Counted from the first letter of the stretch, positions 1 through 9,691 are shown. The stretch: DNA of 64,000 nucleotides from Timema cristinae (GCA_039000515.1 JBCFYV010000100.1:35303524-35367523); one strand, 5' to 3'. The notes: generated from the sequence alone by a model not told the origin. Numbers and translations are program-made.

Positions 1-280
1 TAGATAAATATGACTAGATTGAGATGAAATAAAAATAAAACTATTATGACATTATAAAAGTAAGACTATCTTACATAAAATACATATAACAGATAACATA
101 TTAAAAATAATAAATTAAAACATAATAGTTTAAGTCAATAGATGAGTAAGAAACATGTGAATTGATAATATTATGGTTGCTAATTAGTTAAAGATTGGAG
201 AATAAATTATAAATTGAAGTTTATATTTTTTAATATTGAATTCTTATCTGATTTGAATGCCCTTGTTCCTTTTTTAAGCT
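1..280. other. AT-rich stretch, no gene seen
   Basis: Very AT-rich sequence with no open frame of note. Its right edge runs into the hammerhead-like repeat. Nothing else is recognisable. Confidence 0.5.
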
Positions 281-376
281 GGTATGAATCAGCTCCAAGT
301 TGCTGCGACATGTTTCGGCGTAACAAATGACGCCATCATCAGGCGTTAACGCCTTATTGATATGAGTCCGTCTGTC
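236..376 (-). repeat. Dispersed repeat with hammerhead-ribozyme-like core
   Basis: On the minus strand this reads CTGATGA, then a GGCG/CGCC stem with a loop, then GAAACATGTCG, at roughly 345 down to 304. CUGAUGA, helix II and GAAA in that order is the hammerhead core layout. A short GGCG-TTAA-CGCC palindrome sits just upstream and could be another helix. A relative with the same GAAACATGTCG block and alignable flanks lies at about 37975-38090. Hammerhead motifs of this kind are known from Penelope-like retroelements and small retrozymes. No reverse transcriptase is visible here, so the element type and catalytic competence are inference. Confidence 0.35.
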
Positions 377-617
377 ATGAAGAATGGAACTGAAGATCAG
401 TTTCAAAGTTTCAATATTCATTGGTTGTATATTTATATTTTTATATTGAATTCAACTCTTGTATTGATAATTCGTTTCCTTACTACATTACACCATGTTT
501 TTCATGAATATAATGCTAGCTATGATCCATCCACGACTTGTTGGGGTGCTTTCGGACAGTTAGCGGAACGTTTCTTTATCTACTTTAGTTTGAATCGCTT
601 TATTGACCGAATTCTCT

Positions 618-846
618 AAGGCGTAACTCTCGTGTTAGACTGGCCTGCTGAAGACGCGGAGATTGAGGTTCGAGTCCCGGACGGATAAACTGAGGTTTTT
701 TTTTTCCCCTAAATTGTTTCTCACTCTCCTTCCATGCAAATACGGGTATATTACCTCTAAAATACTTCCTTCATCATCCCTACACCATAAGCGTAATAAT
801 ATATGCGTATAACTTGAACAGTTATCAAGACGCGGTGTTAAAAGTA
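618..846 (+). mobile_element. tRNA-derived SINE, type A3, 5' slightly truncated
   Basis: The copy starts in the tRNA-like head (TAAGGCGTAACTCTCGTG) and keeps a B-box-like GGTTCGAGTCCCG. The body has the usual CACTCTCCTTCCATGCAAAT, and a mutated tail A ends in AAGACGCGGTGTTAAAAG. The A3 head resembles a long-variable-arm tRNA such as Leu or Ser (inference). Confidence 0.8.
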
Positions 847-859
847 ATATTTGGTCGTT

Positions 860-1345
860 TTATTTGGCAATCAATGTGTTTTATTGACAGGACTGGTGTT
901 CAACTTTGACAGAACACATTGGTTTTAAAATATTACATTGCTTCCAGCGTGTCGTATTGAATTTCACAAAATAATAATGTATCGATTAAAAAGTTAAGGG
1001 AATCAAAATTAATCCATTTAAAACTTTTGATTAAGTGAAGAGTATATAATCCTATTTGAATGATTAAATACTGAGAATACATTTTGTTGTCATTTTCAGA
1101 AGTAATAAAATTTACTTGTAACTATTAATTAAAATAAAATGAAAAGTACCGGTGATTTAATTCTCTAAAAAAAATATATATATATATATATGACTAATTA
1201 AAATACGTTAGTAATGAAGTTTGTCTGATAAAGAACTTTTGTGGAATAGATGGTGATAGATTATCGAAAACCAATGGTTCAAAAAAGTCCCAACAAGTGT
1301 TTAGTTTTCCGCACATTACTGTATTTTTGTAATATCCTTAACTTA
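860..1345. other. AT-rich stretch, no gene seen
   Basis: Unique-looking AT-rich DNA with a (TA)n tract near 1171-1190. No open frame, SINE or terminal-repeat structure was found. Confidence 0.5.
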
Positions 1346-1385
1346 ATAATCTCTATGTCATTAGGAACTAGAAAGTAGTATGCCA
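1346..1385 (-). mobile_element. 3' tail of the LINE that carries the 46-bp minisatellite
   Basis: An 18-base block here (CTCTATGTCATTAGGAAC at 1351-1368) is the exact reverse complement of 20029-20046, beyond the second copy of the same minisatellite. It therefore marks the outer end of a larger repeated unit on the minus strand. Confidence 0.65.
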
Positions 1386-2564
1386 CCATGTCCCTATCTT
1401 GAGCTAGCTATATCCAGTCCACCTCATTACACCATGTCCCTATCTTGAGCTAGTTTATCCAGTCCACTCATTACACCATGTCCTATCTTGAGCTAGTTTA
1501 TCCAGTCCACCTCATTACACCATGTCCCTATCTTGAGCTAGTTATATCCAGTCCACCTCATTACATATGTCCCTATCTTGAGCTAGTTTATCCAGTCACT
1601 CATTACACATGTCCCTATCTTGAGCTAGTTTATCCAGTCCACTCATACACCATGTCCCTATCTTGAGCTAGTTCTATCCAGTCCACCTCATTACATCCAT
1701 GTCCCTATCTTGAGCTAGTTTATCCAGTCCACCTCATTACATCATGTCCCTATCTTGAGCTAGTTCTATCCAGTCCACCTCATTACACCATGTCCCTATC
1801 TTGAGCTAGTTCTATCCAGTCCACCTCATTACATTATGTCCCTATCTTGAGCTAGTTCTATCCAGTCCACCTCATTACACCATGTCCCTATCTTGAGCTA
1901 GTTTATCCAGTCCACCTCATTACATTATGTCCCTATCTTGAGCTAGTTTATCCAGTTCACCTCATTACACCATGTCCCTATCTTGAGCTAGTTCTATCCA
2001 GTTCCACCTCATTACACCATGTCCTATCTTGAGCTAGTTCTATCAGTCCACCTCATTACACCATGTCCCTATCTTGAGCTAGTTCTATCCAGTCCACCTC
2101 ATTACACCATGTCCCTATCTTGAGCTAGTTCTATCCAGTCCACCTCATTACACCATGTCCCTATCTTGAGCTAGTTCTATCCAGTCCACCTCATTACACC
2201 ATGTCCTATCTTGAGCTAGTTCTATCCAGTCCACCTCATTACACCATGTCCCTATCTTGAGCTAGTTATATCCAGTCCACCTCATTACACCTATGTCCTA
2301 TCTTGAGCTAGTTCTATCCAGTCCACCTCATTACACCATGTCCTATCTTGAGCTAGTTCTATCCAGTCCACCTCATTACACCATGTCCCTATCTTGAGCT
2401 AGTTCTATCCAGTCCACCTCATTACACCATGTCCCTATCTTGAGCTAGTTCTATCCAGTCCACCTCATTACACCATGTCCCTATCTTGAGCTAGTTCTAT
2501 CCAGTCCACCTCATTACATTATGTCCCTATCTTAAGCTAGTTCTATACAATCCACCTCGTTACA
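1386..2564 (-). repeat. 46-bp minisatellite, about 25 units
   Basis: Tandem units read on the + strand as CATGTCCCTATCTTGAGCTA followed by GTTCTATCCAGTCCACCTCATTACAC-type sequence. Units vary by small indels around the GTT(C)TATCC and CACC positions. A diverged array of the same unit, in opposite orientation, lies at about 19673-20003. Both arrays sit between the end of a LINE coding region and a shared 3' tail, so this array is drawn as part of a minus-strand LINE. The short open frame inside it is a by-product of the repeat. Confidence 0.9.
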
Positions 2565-2725
2565 CCCTATCTCTTTCAGGTTCAATATAATACCCTCCAT
2601 GTGCTTCTAGGTTTTCTAATGTATCTTTCCATTGGGTTTGCTAGTCCGTATCCTGAACACGTTCTAGATTTTTCCATTCACACCTGACCATTGTAATATG
2701 CCACATTTTAATATCCTAAAACTAT
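2565..2725 (-). pseudogene. Remnant of LINE reverse-transcriptase C-terminal region
   Basis: This aligns by eye with the reverse complement of 19540-19672. Shared blocks include CACCCT(AT)CTCTTTCAGG, TTCCCATTGGGTTT-like and GAACA-GTT-TAGATT-TCCATTCAC. At the second locus the same blocks encode the degenerate IKS...GKPNGK region of a non-LTR retrotransposon. The copy is too decayed to read as protein. Confidence 0.55.
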
Positions 2726-2729
2726 GTAT

Positions 2730-3345
2730 TGTGTTGAATACAGGGTATATAACTCATCATTTGTCATATTACTAACTTTTACTAATTTACGGCCTAAACG
2801 CATTCGCCTTGTGAGAGGATGAGAAAGATACAATATAAAATTTGCCCTTAGAAATACCTAGTCACACTGCCTGGTCGGATTTGACGACGTTAGACGAGCT
2901 CTCTTGCCGCCTAGCCAACTCTCTCTCTCTCTCTGTCCCCAAAAATGTTTGATAGAGTTTATCTATCGCCCGATACGCGGCTCTGTGAACTAGTTTGATT
3001 GGGGGAGAAGGGCGTCTCGCTCAACCGCGAAATTAATTCCAGGCGAGATTTTCTGATCGATAATGTCTCCATAAATCCTAGTAGAGTCATTTTAGCTTCG
3101 TAATTTAACATGAGTTTTTGAAAAGAGATGTTTTGCATTTTTTTTTATGTTTAGGGTACGGCTTTATAAATGAGTATGCTGTGCATGTTGCATATCAAAT
3201 AGCATGGTCTTGAAATTCTCCTTTCATGTGTAAGTCGGCGGAATGTTTGATCATCAGCTTTGGGGGACATTGATTCGATTCCACATGATTTTGTTGAAGA
3301 TTATTATTTGTATACTAACTAATCCAACGCTTATGATTATCAATA
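2730..3345. other. Unique stretch with a moderately GC-rich core
   Basis: The stretch around 2870-3060 is richer in C+G and CpG than its surroundings and contains a (CT)n run near 2922-2935. No splice-flanked open frame was found. It could be a conserved non-coding segment, but nothing in the sequence proves this. Confidence 0.3.
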
Positions 3346-3348
3346 TTT

Positions 3349-3628
3349 GGTGACCTGGCGGTATAGGGGTAAGGTGTCGGACTTCTGTGCTGGTGTCCGA
3401 GGTTCAATCCTCGGTCCCGGCACAGATTTATCTGATTACCAAACCCTTCATTCACCCTGACAAGACATCTTGTGAATGTGGGGAATGCCAGGCCTCCACC
3501 GTGGTTCGGATTCTACGTTAAACTGTAGGTCCTCCATTTCATCTCACAATCACCCTACCATTACACATTACGTAATGCATATAACCCAAACGGTAGTAAG
3601 ACGCGTGCTAATAATAATAATAATATAA
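3349..3628 (+). mobile_element. tRNA-derived SINE, type A1, near full length
   Basis: The head GGTGACCTGGCGGTATAGGG has an A-box-like start, and a B-box GGTTCAATCC follows. Next come the A1 body (CACAGATTTATCTGATTACC and ACCGTGGTTCGGATTC), tail A and ATA-type repeats. It is one of about 17 A1 copies in the window. Confidence 0.9.
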
Positions 3629-3661
3629 AATAATAAAATAATAATATAATAAAATATAACA

Positions 3662-3904
3662 ACAAATTTGAGGTATTTGGGGTATTTAACGTGTTCTTTT
3701 CTGAACTGACTGATTATATCAGCACACGACTTATAAACTAACTTAACTCTAGATCAAACGCAACATCCAGCCGTTAATTCATTACTAAGGAAGGGGAAGA
3801 CTCACATTTCACTAATGATAAATTTTTCAGCCAATCCGGGAATCGATCATCGGACCCTTGGTCAGTAAGCAGGCACGCTACCGCCTGAGATAAGGTGCCT
3901 GACC
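3662..3904 (-). mobile_element. tRNA-derived SINE, type B1
   Basis: Read on the minus strand, the head is CACCTTATCTCAGGCGGTAG, followed by a B-box-like GATCGATTCCCGG. The body contains AGTGAAATGTGAGTCTTCCC, and tail B (GATATAATCAGTCAGTTCAG then TTAAATACC) ends the element. Compare 9303-9691 and 62381-62595. Confidence 0.75.
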
Positions 3905-3991
3905 ATTGCTATCCAATTAATAATATTTGAGCTGGAATGGAGGGGATCACGATTAAGGTCCTTATTTTTGTACTTTTAATGACAAAAAAAC

Positions 3992-4250
3992 CACCAAGGT
4001 GGCGTAGTTAGCTAACGCCATAGTTTCTTATTGGTCTAGGCTTCTGAAGATGTGGAGATCGAGGTTTGAATCTCGCTCGGGTGAACTGGAGGTGGTTTTT
4101 CCTCAATTGTTTTCCACTCTACCTACACACAAATGTGGGTTCACTTCCTCTATATTCAACCTTCCCAATTTCTAACCCATTTATGTAATTAGTACTTAAG
4201 CTTATACCCCCGAACGGTTAGTAAGACGCGGTGCTAAGTATTATTATTTA
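3992..4250 (+). mobile_element. tRNA-derived SINE, type A2
   Basis: The head AAGGTGGCGTAGTTAGCTAA carries a B box GAGGTTTGAATCTCG. The A2 body includes TTTTCCACTCT and GGGTTCACTTCCTCT. Tail A ends GTAAGACGCGGTGCTAAG with ATT repeats. The anticodon-arm region is more diverged than in other A2 copies. Confidence 0.85.
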
Positions 4251-4254
4251 TGAC

Positions 4255-4575
4255 AGACAACTTTTTGGTCAAAATAAATCAGATATCGCTTCAGTGGATA
4301 CGTTAACTTTCAAACTTTTTTCTTCTTCCAAAATTGATAACATTTTACTATATTTTAGTGTTAATTTATAGGTATTAATAATATCTTCTATCAAGAGTGA
4401 CAGCTTTAGATCACATGACTTGACATATGAGTTTGAAACGTGAAAGTAGGTTTTATAGTGTTTTTTTAATAGTTTTCCTTAATTTATATTAATCTTAACA
4501 ACTTCTGAGTATTTGTCCTGGCCAAATAACGCTCTAAACATAAATTTAAAAAAAAACTATTAAAATTACACTCCT
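4255..4575. other. AT-rich stretch, possible decayed foldback repeat
   Basis: TGGTCAAAATAAATCAGATAT at the left and TGGCCAAATAACGC near 4522 loosely resemble the ends of the foldback family seen at 45160. The similarity is too weak to be sure. Confidence 0.2.
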
Positions 4576-4579
4576 GATT

Positions 4580-4699
4580 CACTGGATGAATGGTCTATGA
4601 CATCACTCTCGTGTTAGACTTGCCTGCTGATGAGGGGGAGATTGGGTTCGAATGCCGGTCGGGCCAACTGAAGGTGTTTAAATTGCTTCCCACTCTCCT
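4580..4699 (+). mobile_element. tRNA-derived SINE, type A3, 3' truncated
   Basis: The tRNA-like head (CATCACTCTCGTGTTAGACT, B-box GGGTTCGAATGCC) is present and the body stops at CCCACTCTCCT. No tail A follows. Copies lacking a 3' end are unusual for retroposons, so later deletion is likely. Confidence 0.7.
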
Positions 4700-4988
4700 A
4701 AAAAAATATATTTAAATGATAATCTGTTAAAAATGTTACTAAATGTATCTTCTGAAACAAAATATTATTTATTTTATCAAAAGAAATATATATTTGTAAA
4801 AAAAAACAACTGAAAAACCTTAGTATCTTTCTTTGACTCACATTTCTTTCCGTCCCACCTGAACATTCTGTCTAAGTGTAATTTAGTTTTCCCAACCCTG
4901 TTTCACTATCCAGTGAGGACTTTACTCATAGCCATTACGGTAATTCCCGGTGGACGAATGGTCCGTAGTGTAACTGTTCAGTGTGCAG

Positions 4989-4994
4989 TATTAC

Positions 4995-5031
<37 letters not shown>

Positions 5032-5053
5032 ATTATTATTATTACTATTATTA
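4989..5053. repeat. (ATT)n simple repeat
   Basis: A run of ATT triplets with a few substitutions. It borders a degraded minus-strand SINE and may be that element's tail repeat. Confidence 0.85.
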
Positions 5054-5205
5054 AGGTAGAATTAAGAATGGTTAAACCATTAGGGGGGGGGGAACCCACC
5101 CTCAGTACGCCTCATCAGGATTCTAACCTCGATATTTAGTTCATCGGTGGTCCACTCTATTACGAGATTGACACCTTTGATCCTGTTCGAACAAACGAAA
5201 TGGGT
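5054..5205 (-). mobile_element. Degraded tRNA-derived SINE, A2/A3-like
   Basis: The minus strand keeps the body (GAGGCGTACTGAGGGTGGGT), the B-box region GAGGTTAGAATCC and the head block AATCTCGTAATAGAGTGG. A run of ten G (5083-5092) lies in the body. Tail A is not recognisable. Confidence 0.5.
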
Positions 5206-5224
5206 TCTAGTCCGTATTAATCGT

Positions 5225-5640
5225 AAAGGCGGTGACAGCGCCAGGGTGTCGAAATGGCGACCTCTTGGCTCGGTAGATCCCGGTAGCTCGCTTCGAGGCT
5301 GACGTCGGTGGCGGGGACGCGTTGTAGAGAGGGGGCGGGGGGGGGGGGGGGGGGTGAAAAGGGGGTAAGAGCGACGCTGCCAACCCGGCCTATGTGTACT
5401 GTTCCTCGGCTCGCCGCAGTGCGTGGGCCGGGGTCGTGCCGTGCGGAGCTGCTGCGCTCTTTGTCTCTCGTGTCGTGCCGTGTCGTGTCGTGTGTTGGTG
5501 TTATCTTGTAATTTCCCTTTCTTACAATCTTCTTATCGGGTCGTGTGAGCGTCTCTACAGCCTGACCGGGGCCGTAGAACGAACCGTATCGGAATGTTTA
5601 CTGCCTTATTCTTTGTGTAGTTGCCTTACATGACGTATTT
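5225..5640. promoter_or_regulatory. CpG-rich islet, candidate promoter or 5'UTR exon
   Basis: This is one of the most CpG-rich patches in the window, with GGCGACC, GACGTCGG, GGGGACGCG and repeated TCGTG units near 5465-5490. It contains an 18-base G run (5337-5354). A good donor-like GGGGGTAAGA places GT at 5365-5366. Two overlapping short open frames cross it but have no family features. Function as a promoter or non-coding first exon for the + strand candidate exons downstream is inference. Confidence 0.3.
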
Positions 5641-6220
5641 TCAGGATGAATACATTTAACTAGGAAATATCTTAAAAAAGGCCATTTTGGGTGTTTACAG
5701 TGAGTGAAATCTATAAAAACAAAACAAACAAAAAAGCCTCTAATGGTTTTACTTCTTTCGGACATCTTAGAAATATTAGTTGTGCTGTGATATTTATTTA
5801 TTTGTATGACAAGGGAAAGTGAATCTCTTATTTAATCGATCCAATGTGAGGACCATTGTTTCGTTGGTTGAGGTAAACTTAAATACGATAAACATCGTTT
5901 CCCTGCCCTTTCCCCTCTATTATCCATTCGTTGCGGTGTGTTTACTCCTTTTTTTGTTTAGTTCGAAGCAGTTTTTCTCGTGTATAATATTTATTGTATA
6001 GTATCCAAATACAATTTAGGTTAGTCAGTGAATGTATGGACGTTCTTATGGCCGGGATATCATATGCCATAAAAATAGACCCTTAAGCCAAAGATTTGCA
6101 TTGCACACAAATTCTAAAATTCTTAGCTTTGGACGGTCTTCATTACAATTCCGGGGATTTGGATAAGAAAGAAAGTTGACTTTATGCAATTTTTCACCCG
6201 GATATAATGACAAGTATTTT
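5640..6220. other. Unique AT-rich stretch, no gene seen
   Basis: No repeat of the families seen elsewhere and no supported exon. Confidence 0.4.
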
Positions 6221-6223
6221 TAT

Positions 6224-6448
6224 TTTAGCATCAGGTCTTAACTACCCGTTCGGGCTATACGCCTATATACTAATTACACTAATTTTTAAGTGTAACCGCA
6301 TTTGCATGAAGAGAGAGTGAAAACCGCTAAGGAGAAAGCCACACCTCAGTAAACCCTACCGGTATTCAAAACAAGATCTTCCCCCGTCATCAGCAGATCA
6401 GTTGATCACTAGAGTGACGCCTTAGACCATTCGGCCACTGAAGCGCGT
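6224..6448 (-). mobile_element. tRNA-derived SINE, type A3
   Basis: Complete from a mutated tail A (CTACCCGTTCGGGCTATACG on the + strand) to the head (GCCTTAGACCATTCGGCCAC). Body and B-box regions are diverged. Confidence 0.8.
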
Positions 6449-6599
6449 TAAGCTAGAATAGTAGTGTCGGCTGATCATAAGGGAATGTTGCTACCTCCGT
6501 TTGTTTGTCAACTAAAAATGTGTGAACCAGTAACAAATTGAAAATAAAGGGCTTGCAGAACCTGTCGTTGTGACAACTATCTAGTCTATGAGAGTAGGG

Positions 6600-6630
<31 letters not shown>

Positions 6631-6640
6631 TATATAATTA
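6600..6640. repeat. (TA)n simple repeat
   Basis: Uninterrupted AT dinucleotides from about 6606 to 6630. Confidence 0.85.
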
Positions 6641-6846
6641 GTAAATACATTCAAAGACAAAGACCAATTTTGAACGACTAAAGCCAGTTAGAAGACCCTA
6701 CTTCAATTCCGAGCAGTGCTAAAGATGTTACTTTTTGTTCGAAGCTAGGGCTATGTCTAAGTTACTAAAAATGTTACTTCTTTAATCTATGTTAGTTATT
6801 ATAGTATGATTATTTGGTAGGAAGAACAATAGAAGTTAAAGTTACT

Positions 6847-7006
6847 ATTATTTTTATTATTATTACTAGCACCGCGTCTTGCTACCTGTTCGGGTTATAC
6901 GCATCCACGTTAATGTGAAATTGTAGATTGATTGTAAGATAAAATGGAGGACCTACAATTTAACGTGGGATCCGAACCACGGTGGAGGCCTGGCATTCTA
7001 CAAATT
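6847..7006 (-). mobile_element. tRNA-derived SINE, type A1, 5' truncated, with TSD
   Basis: Tail A and the distal body are present. The element stops inside the body at the + strand sequence GGCATTCTACAAATT, so the tRNA head is absent. AGTTACT occurs immediately on both sides (6840-6846 and 7007-7013), a 7-bp candidate target-site duplication. Confidence 0.75.
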
Positions 7007-7094
7007 AGTTACTTAAGTTACTAAAACAAATAAGTCATATTTTCTGCAGCTGAAGAAAAAATGAATAAGGTGGAATTCGAAAAAAAAAAAAAAA

Positions 7095-7220
7095 TTACCT
7101 GCACTTGCGTTAAGAGAAAGTGTTAAACCATTCAGGAAGAAAAAAAATTAATTACACCCGGCTGGGATTTGAACCCTGACCTCCACGTGCCCTCTTGAGT
7201 AGATTGGCCACATCAATGCC
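7095..7220 (-). mobile_element. Degraded tRNA-derived SINE fragment
   Basis: The minus strand keeps a B-box-like GGGTTCAAATCCC and part of the body (GGTTTAACACTTTCTC). Tail A is absent. Confidence 0.45.
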
Positions 7221-7394
7221 GATCAAATTTTATTTTAAATGTTGAGCTTTGTTTCACTATAAAACAATTTATTTGCCATAAAGGGCAGTTAAATAAAAAC
7301 ACATTTTTAATACAATATTTTGAGATCGAGAAAACTATTTTACTCGTGAGTTCACAAAGTATGTATAGTAGAGGTCATATAATAATGACCATTT

Positions 7395-7572
7395 AAACTT
7401 CATTCGTAGCACATTAGTGGAGATATTGGCCAGTACTAATGTACCGTTGCCCAAAGGACGCCAGAATGTAATATCTTAAGTCTTTTCTGTGGAGCCCCAA
7501 ACATTTTTCCAGTAGAAACATAGATTTTAATTTTCTTCACAAGGTGATATCAAAAGTTGTTGAAATAGTAAA
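7395..7572. repeat. Left arm of foldback element (copy 1)
   Basis: TTTTAATTTTCTTCACAAGG followed by TGATATCAAAAGTTGTTGA is an inverted match to 7968-8020. A SINE at 7573-7864 separates the two arms. Related foldbacks lie at 45160, 54712 and 58770. Confidence 0.65.
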
Positions 7573-7864
7573 CAGGCGGTCTAGGGGGTAAGGTGTCATA
7601 CTTCTTTTCTGGGGGTCCGGGGTTCAATCCTCTGTCCCGGCACAGATTTATCTCATTACCAAACCCTTCCTTCACCTCTGACAAGACGTTTATTAATCAC
7701 AACTTGTGAATGCGGGGAATGCCAGGCCTCCACTGTGGTTCGGATTCCACGTTAAACTGTAGGTCCTTCATTTCATCTCACAATCACCCTACCATTACAC
7801 ATTAGAGTAAGTGCGCTAACCCGAAAGGGTAGTAAGACGTGGTGATAATATTAATAATAATAAT
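7573..7864 (+). mobile_element. tRNA-derived SINE, type A1, inserted in a foldback element
   Basis: It begins CAGGCGGTCTAGGGGGTAAG, so the first few head bases are altered or missing. The rest is complete to tail A with TAA repeats. AATAGT on both edges is a possible short TSD. The host foldback arms continue on both sides. Confidence 0.85.
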
Positions 7865-8100
7865 AGTTCTTAGATATTTTTTAAGGATGTCCTGGAATTT
7901 AATGACTACTTTTTCTTTTCATTTAAAAGATTCTCATCTAATACAGCTATATTCATGACAAATATTCAACAACTGTTGATATATAACTCTGTGAAGAAAA
8001 TTAAACTCTATGTTTCTACTGGAGTAATATATTATATATTTGGGGGGGGGGGGGGGGAAGCGCAATTAGAACTGAAAAAATACTTCCTTTAACTCTCGTT
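7865..8100. repeat. Right half of foldback element (copy 1)
   Basis: It contains the family's central block (GTCCTGGAATTTAATGACTA) and then the right arm (TATTCAACAACTGTTGATAT, GTGAAGAAAATTAAACTC). A 16-base G run (8042-8057) follows. Confidence 0.65.
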
Positions 8101-8334
8101 CCCTACACTCCCAACTTAAGATGTCCGTCTGAATATTATATTAATTCTTTGACTCATTAAAATTAATGTTTTATTTTGTGCCAAACGTCAAAAGGGGAGC
8201 CTTGTAGGCCTACTATGTTACGTTTCTATCTAAGGAGTTATTATTATTATACTTTATTTGCTCTCTTTTTTTGTCCACTTGTATTACTTATCATCTATCC
8301 AATATATACTAATTTATCTACACCAATTGGTATT

Positions 8335-8477
8335 CGCATCAGTGGCCGAACGGTCTAAGTCGTCACTCTAGTGTTGGACTGTTCTGCTGATGGTGGGGAT
8401 ATCGGGTTTAGATCCCAGTCGGGTCAACTGAAGGTGTTTTTCCTAAATGGTCTCTCACTCTCTTTCTATGCAAATTC
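8335..8477 (+). mobile_element. tRNA-derived SINE, type A3, 3' cut by another SINE
   Basis: The head CATCAGTGGCCGAACGGTCT and body are intact up to TTTCTATGCAAATTC, where an A2 SINE begins. The expected A3 3' half is not directly resumed beyond the A2 element. Confidence 0.8.
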
Positions 8478-8735
8478 ACTCGCCTCGGTGGCGTGGTTGG
8501 CTAACGCGCTTGCCGTGTTGAGCTCAACTGCTGAGGACGGGGAGATCGAGGTTCGAATCTCGGTCAGGTGAACTGGGGTGGGTTGTGCGTTCCTAAATGG
8601 TTTTCCACTCTCCCTCCACGCAAATGCGGGTTCACTTCCTATAATTCTACCTTCCCTATTCCTAATCCATTAGCGTAATTAGTACTTAAAGCGTATAACC
8701 TGAACAGTTAGAAAGATGGGGTGATAATACTAATT
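8478..8735 (+). mobile_element. tRNA-derived SINE, type A2
   Basis: Well-preserved head (CGCCTCGGTGGCGTGGTTGG), B-box GAGGTTCGAATCTCG and A2 body. Tail A is mutated (ATAACCTGAACAGTTAG, then GATGGGGTGATAATAC). It sits head-to-tail against the broken A3 copy. Confidence 0.85.
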
Positions 8736-8739
8736 TGTT

Positions 8740-8890
8740 AGTGATGAGAAAGGTATCATTTAGAGGAATCGTACCCACATTTATATGACGAGAGGGTTGG
8801 AAAGCTTTAAGAATAAACAAGCCTCGGTACACCTGGATGGGATTTTAGCCTCAAACCTTTCCCTCTTTGGCAAACCAGACTAGATGAGTT
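8740..8890 (-). mobile_element. Degraded A3-like SINE fragment
   Basis: Reverse-complement body features (TTTAGAGGAATCGTACCCAC, GAGAGGGTTGGAAAGC) match the A3 body. The head is decayed and tail A is absent. Confidence 0.5.
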
Positions 8891-8899
8891 TAACATTTA

Positions 8900-9300
8900 A
8901 TCTGCACCCCCACTGATGCGGTTCACAAAATATGGTTGTCGGTTGAGATAATACCTGTTAGGAAGACTTGTTACAGGAGTTGGATTAGTTTTGGTACGTG
9001 GCAGTTGTTTTTCTCACGCCACTCATACGATTGTAAACAAACAAACCAACCAACCCCTCTCTTCCCTGCTGCACACACACGCACACACACACACAAACAA
9101 ACACTACCACCTTCTATATGCATGGCGTGTGCCATGGTGCGTACATTGTTATTGATTTGTCTTTGGCGAGGTTGAATCAAGTACCGGAAGTTTTATTTCC
9201 GGATAAAAGCACGACGGACACTTTGATTGGCTGCGCGCAAAAGGGTTCCATCTCACTTTTTAAAATAGTTCACACGTTTGAGTATAAAATGTCTCTTGTA
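8900..9300. other. Unique stretch with short (CA)n run
   Basis: It contains CACACACACGCACACACACA near 9070-9095. Overlapping short frames on both strands are not supported by splice sites or recognisable domains. Confidence 0.35.
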
Positions 9301-9302
9301 GA

Positions 9303-9691
9303 TTCCAGGTATTTATTTGGGTATTTAACCAATTGATGTTATCAGCAGATGACTTACAAACTAAAAAACACTTCTATACCAGATACAGCACCCCAGCATT
9401 AATTTATTATTGTGAAAGAGGTAATCCCAATTTCACTAACTATCCCTTTGAAAAAGGTAAACCTAATTTTACCACTTATTAATAATTAATCACTGGGAAA
9501 TAGGGAGACCCAATTTTACCAATTATGATTCATCAAGTGAAAGAGGAAAACCCAATTTTACAAATTATTAATTATTCATCACTCTGAAAAGTGGAAGCCC
9601 AATTTTACCAACTATAAATAATTCAACTGAGTCGGAATTAAACCTGGCGTTCTTACTTAGTGGATAGATGCACTACTGGCCTAACCAATGT
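9303..9691 (-). mobile_element. tRNA-derived SINE, type B1, with amplified body
   Basis: The outer parts match B1: a decayed tail B at the left (GGTATTTAACCAATTGATGT on the + strand) and a decayed head at the right (GTGGATAGATGCACTACTGG). Between them, the body segment that occurs once in other B1 copies is repeated about five times with drift (units like GAAAGAGGAAAACCCAATTT). This makes the element nearly 400 bp rather than about 240. Confidence 0.6.

Noticed and set aside
1478..1666. Periodic open frame in the 46-bp array (62 codons)
   Set aside because: The reading frame is created by the minisatellite and is broken by unit indels; there is no splice or start context.
1386..2564. CRISPR-like array of regular repeats
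   Set aside because: Units are contiguous with no unique spacers, and the context is eukaryotic.
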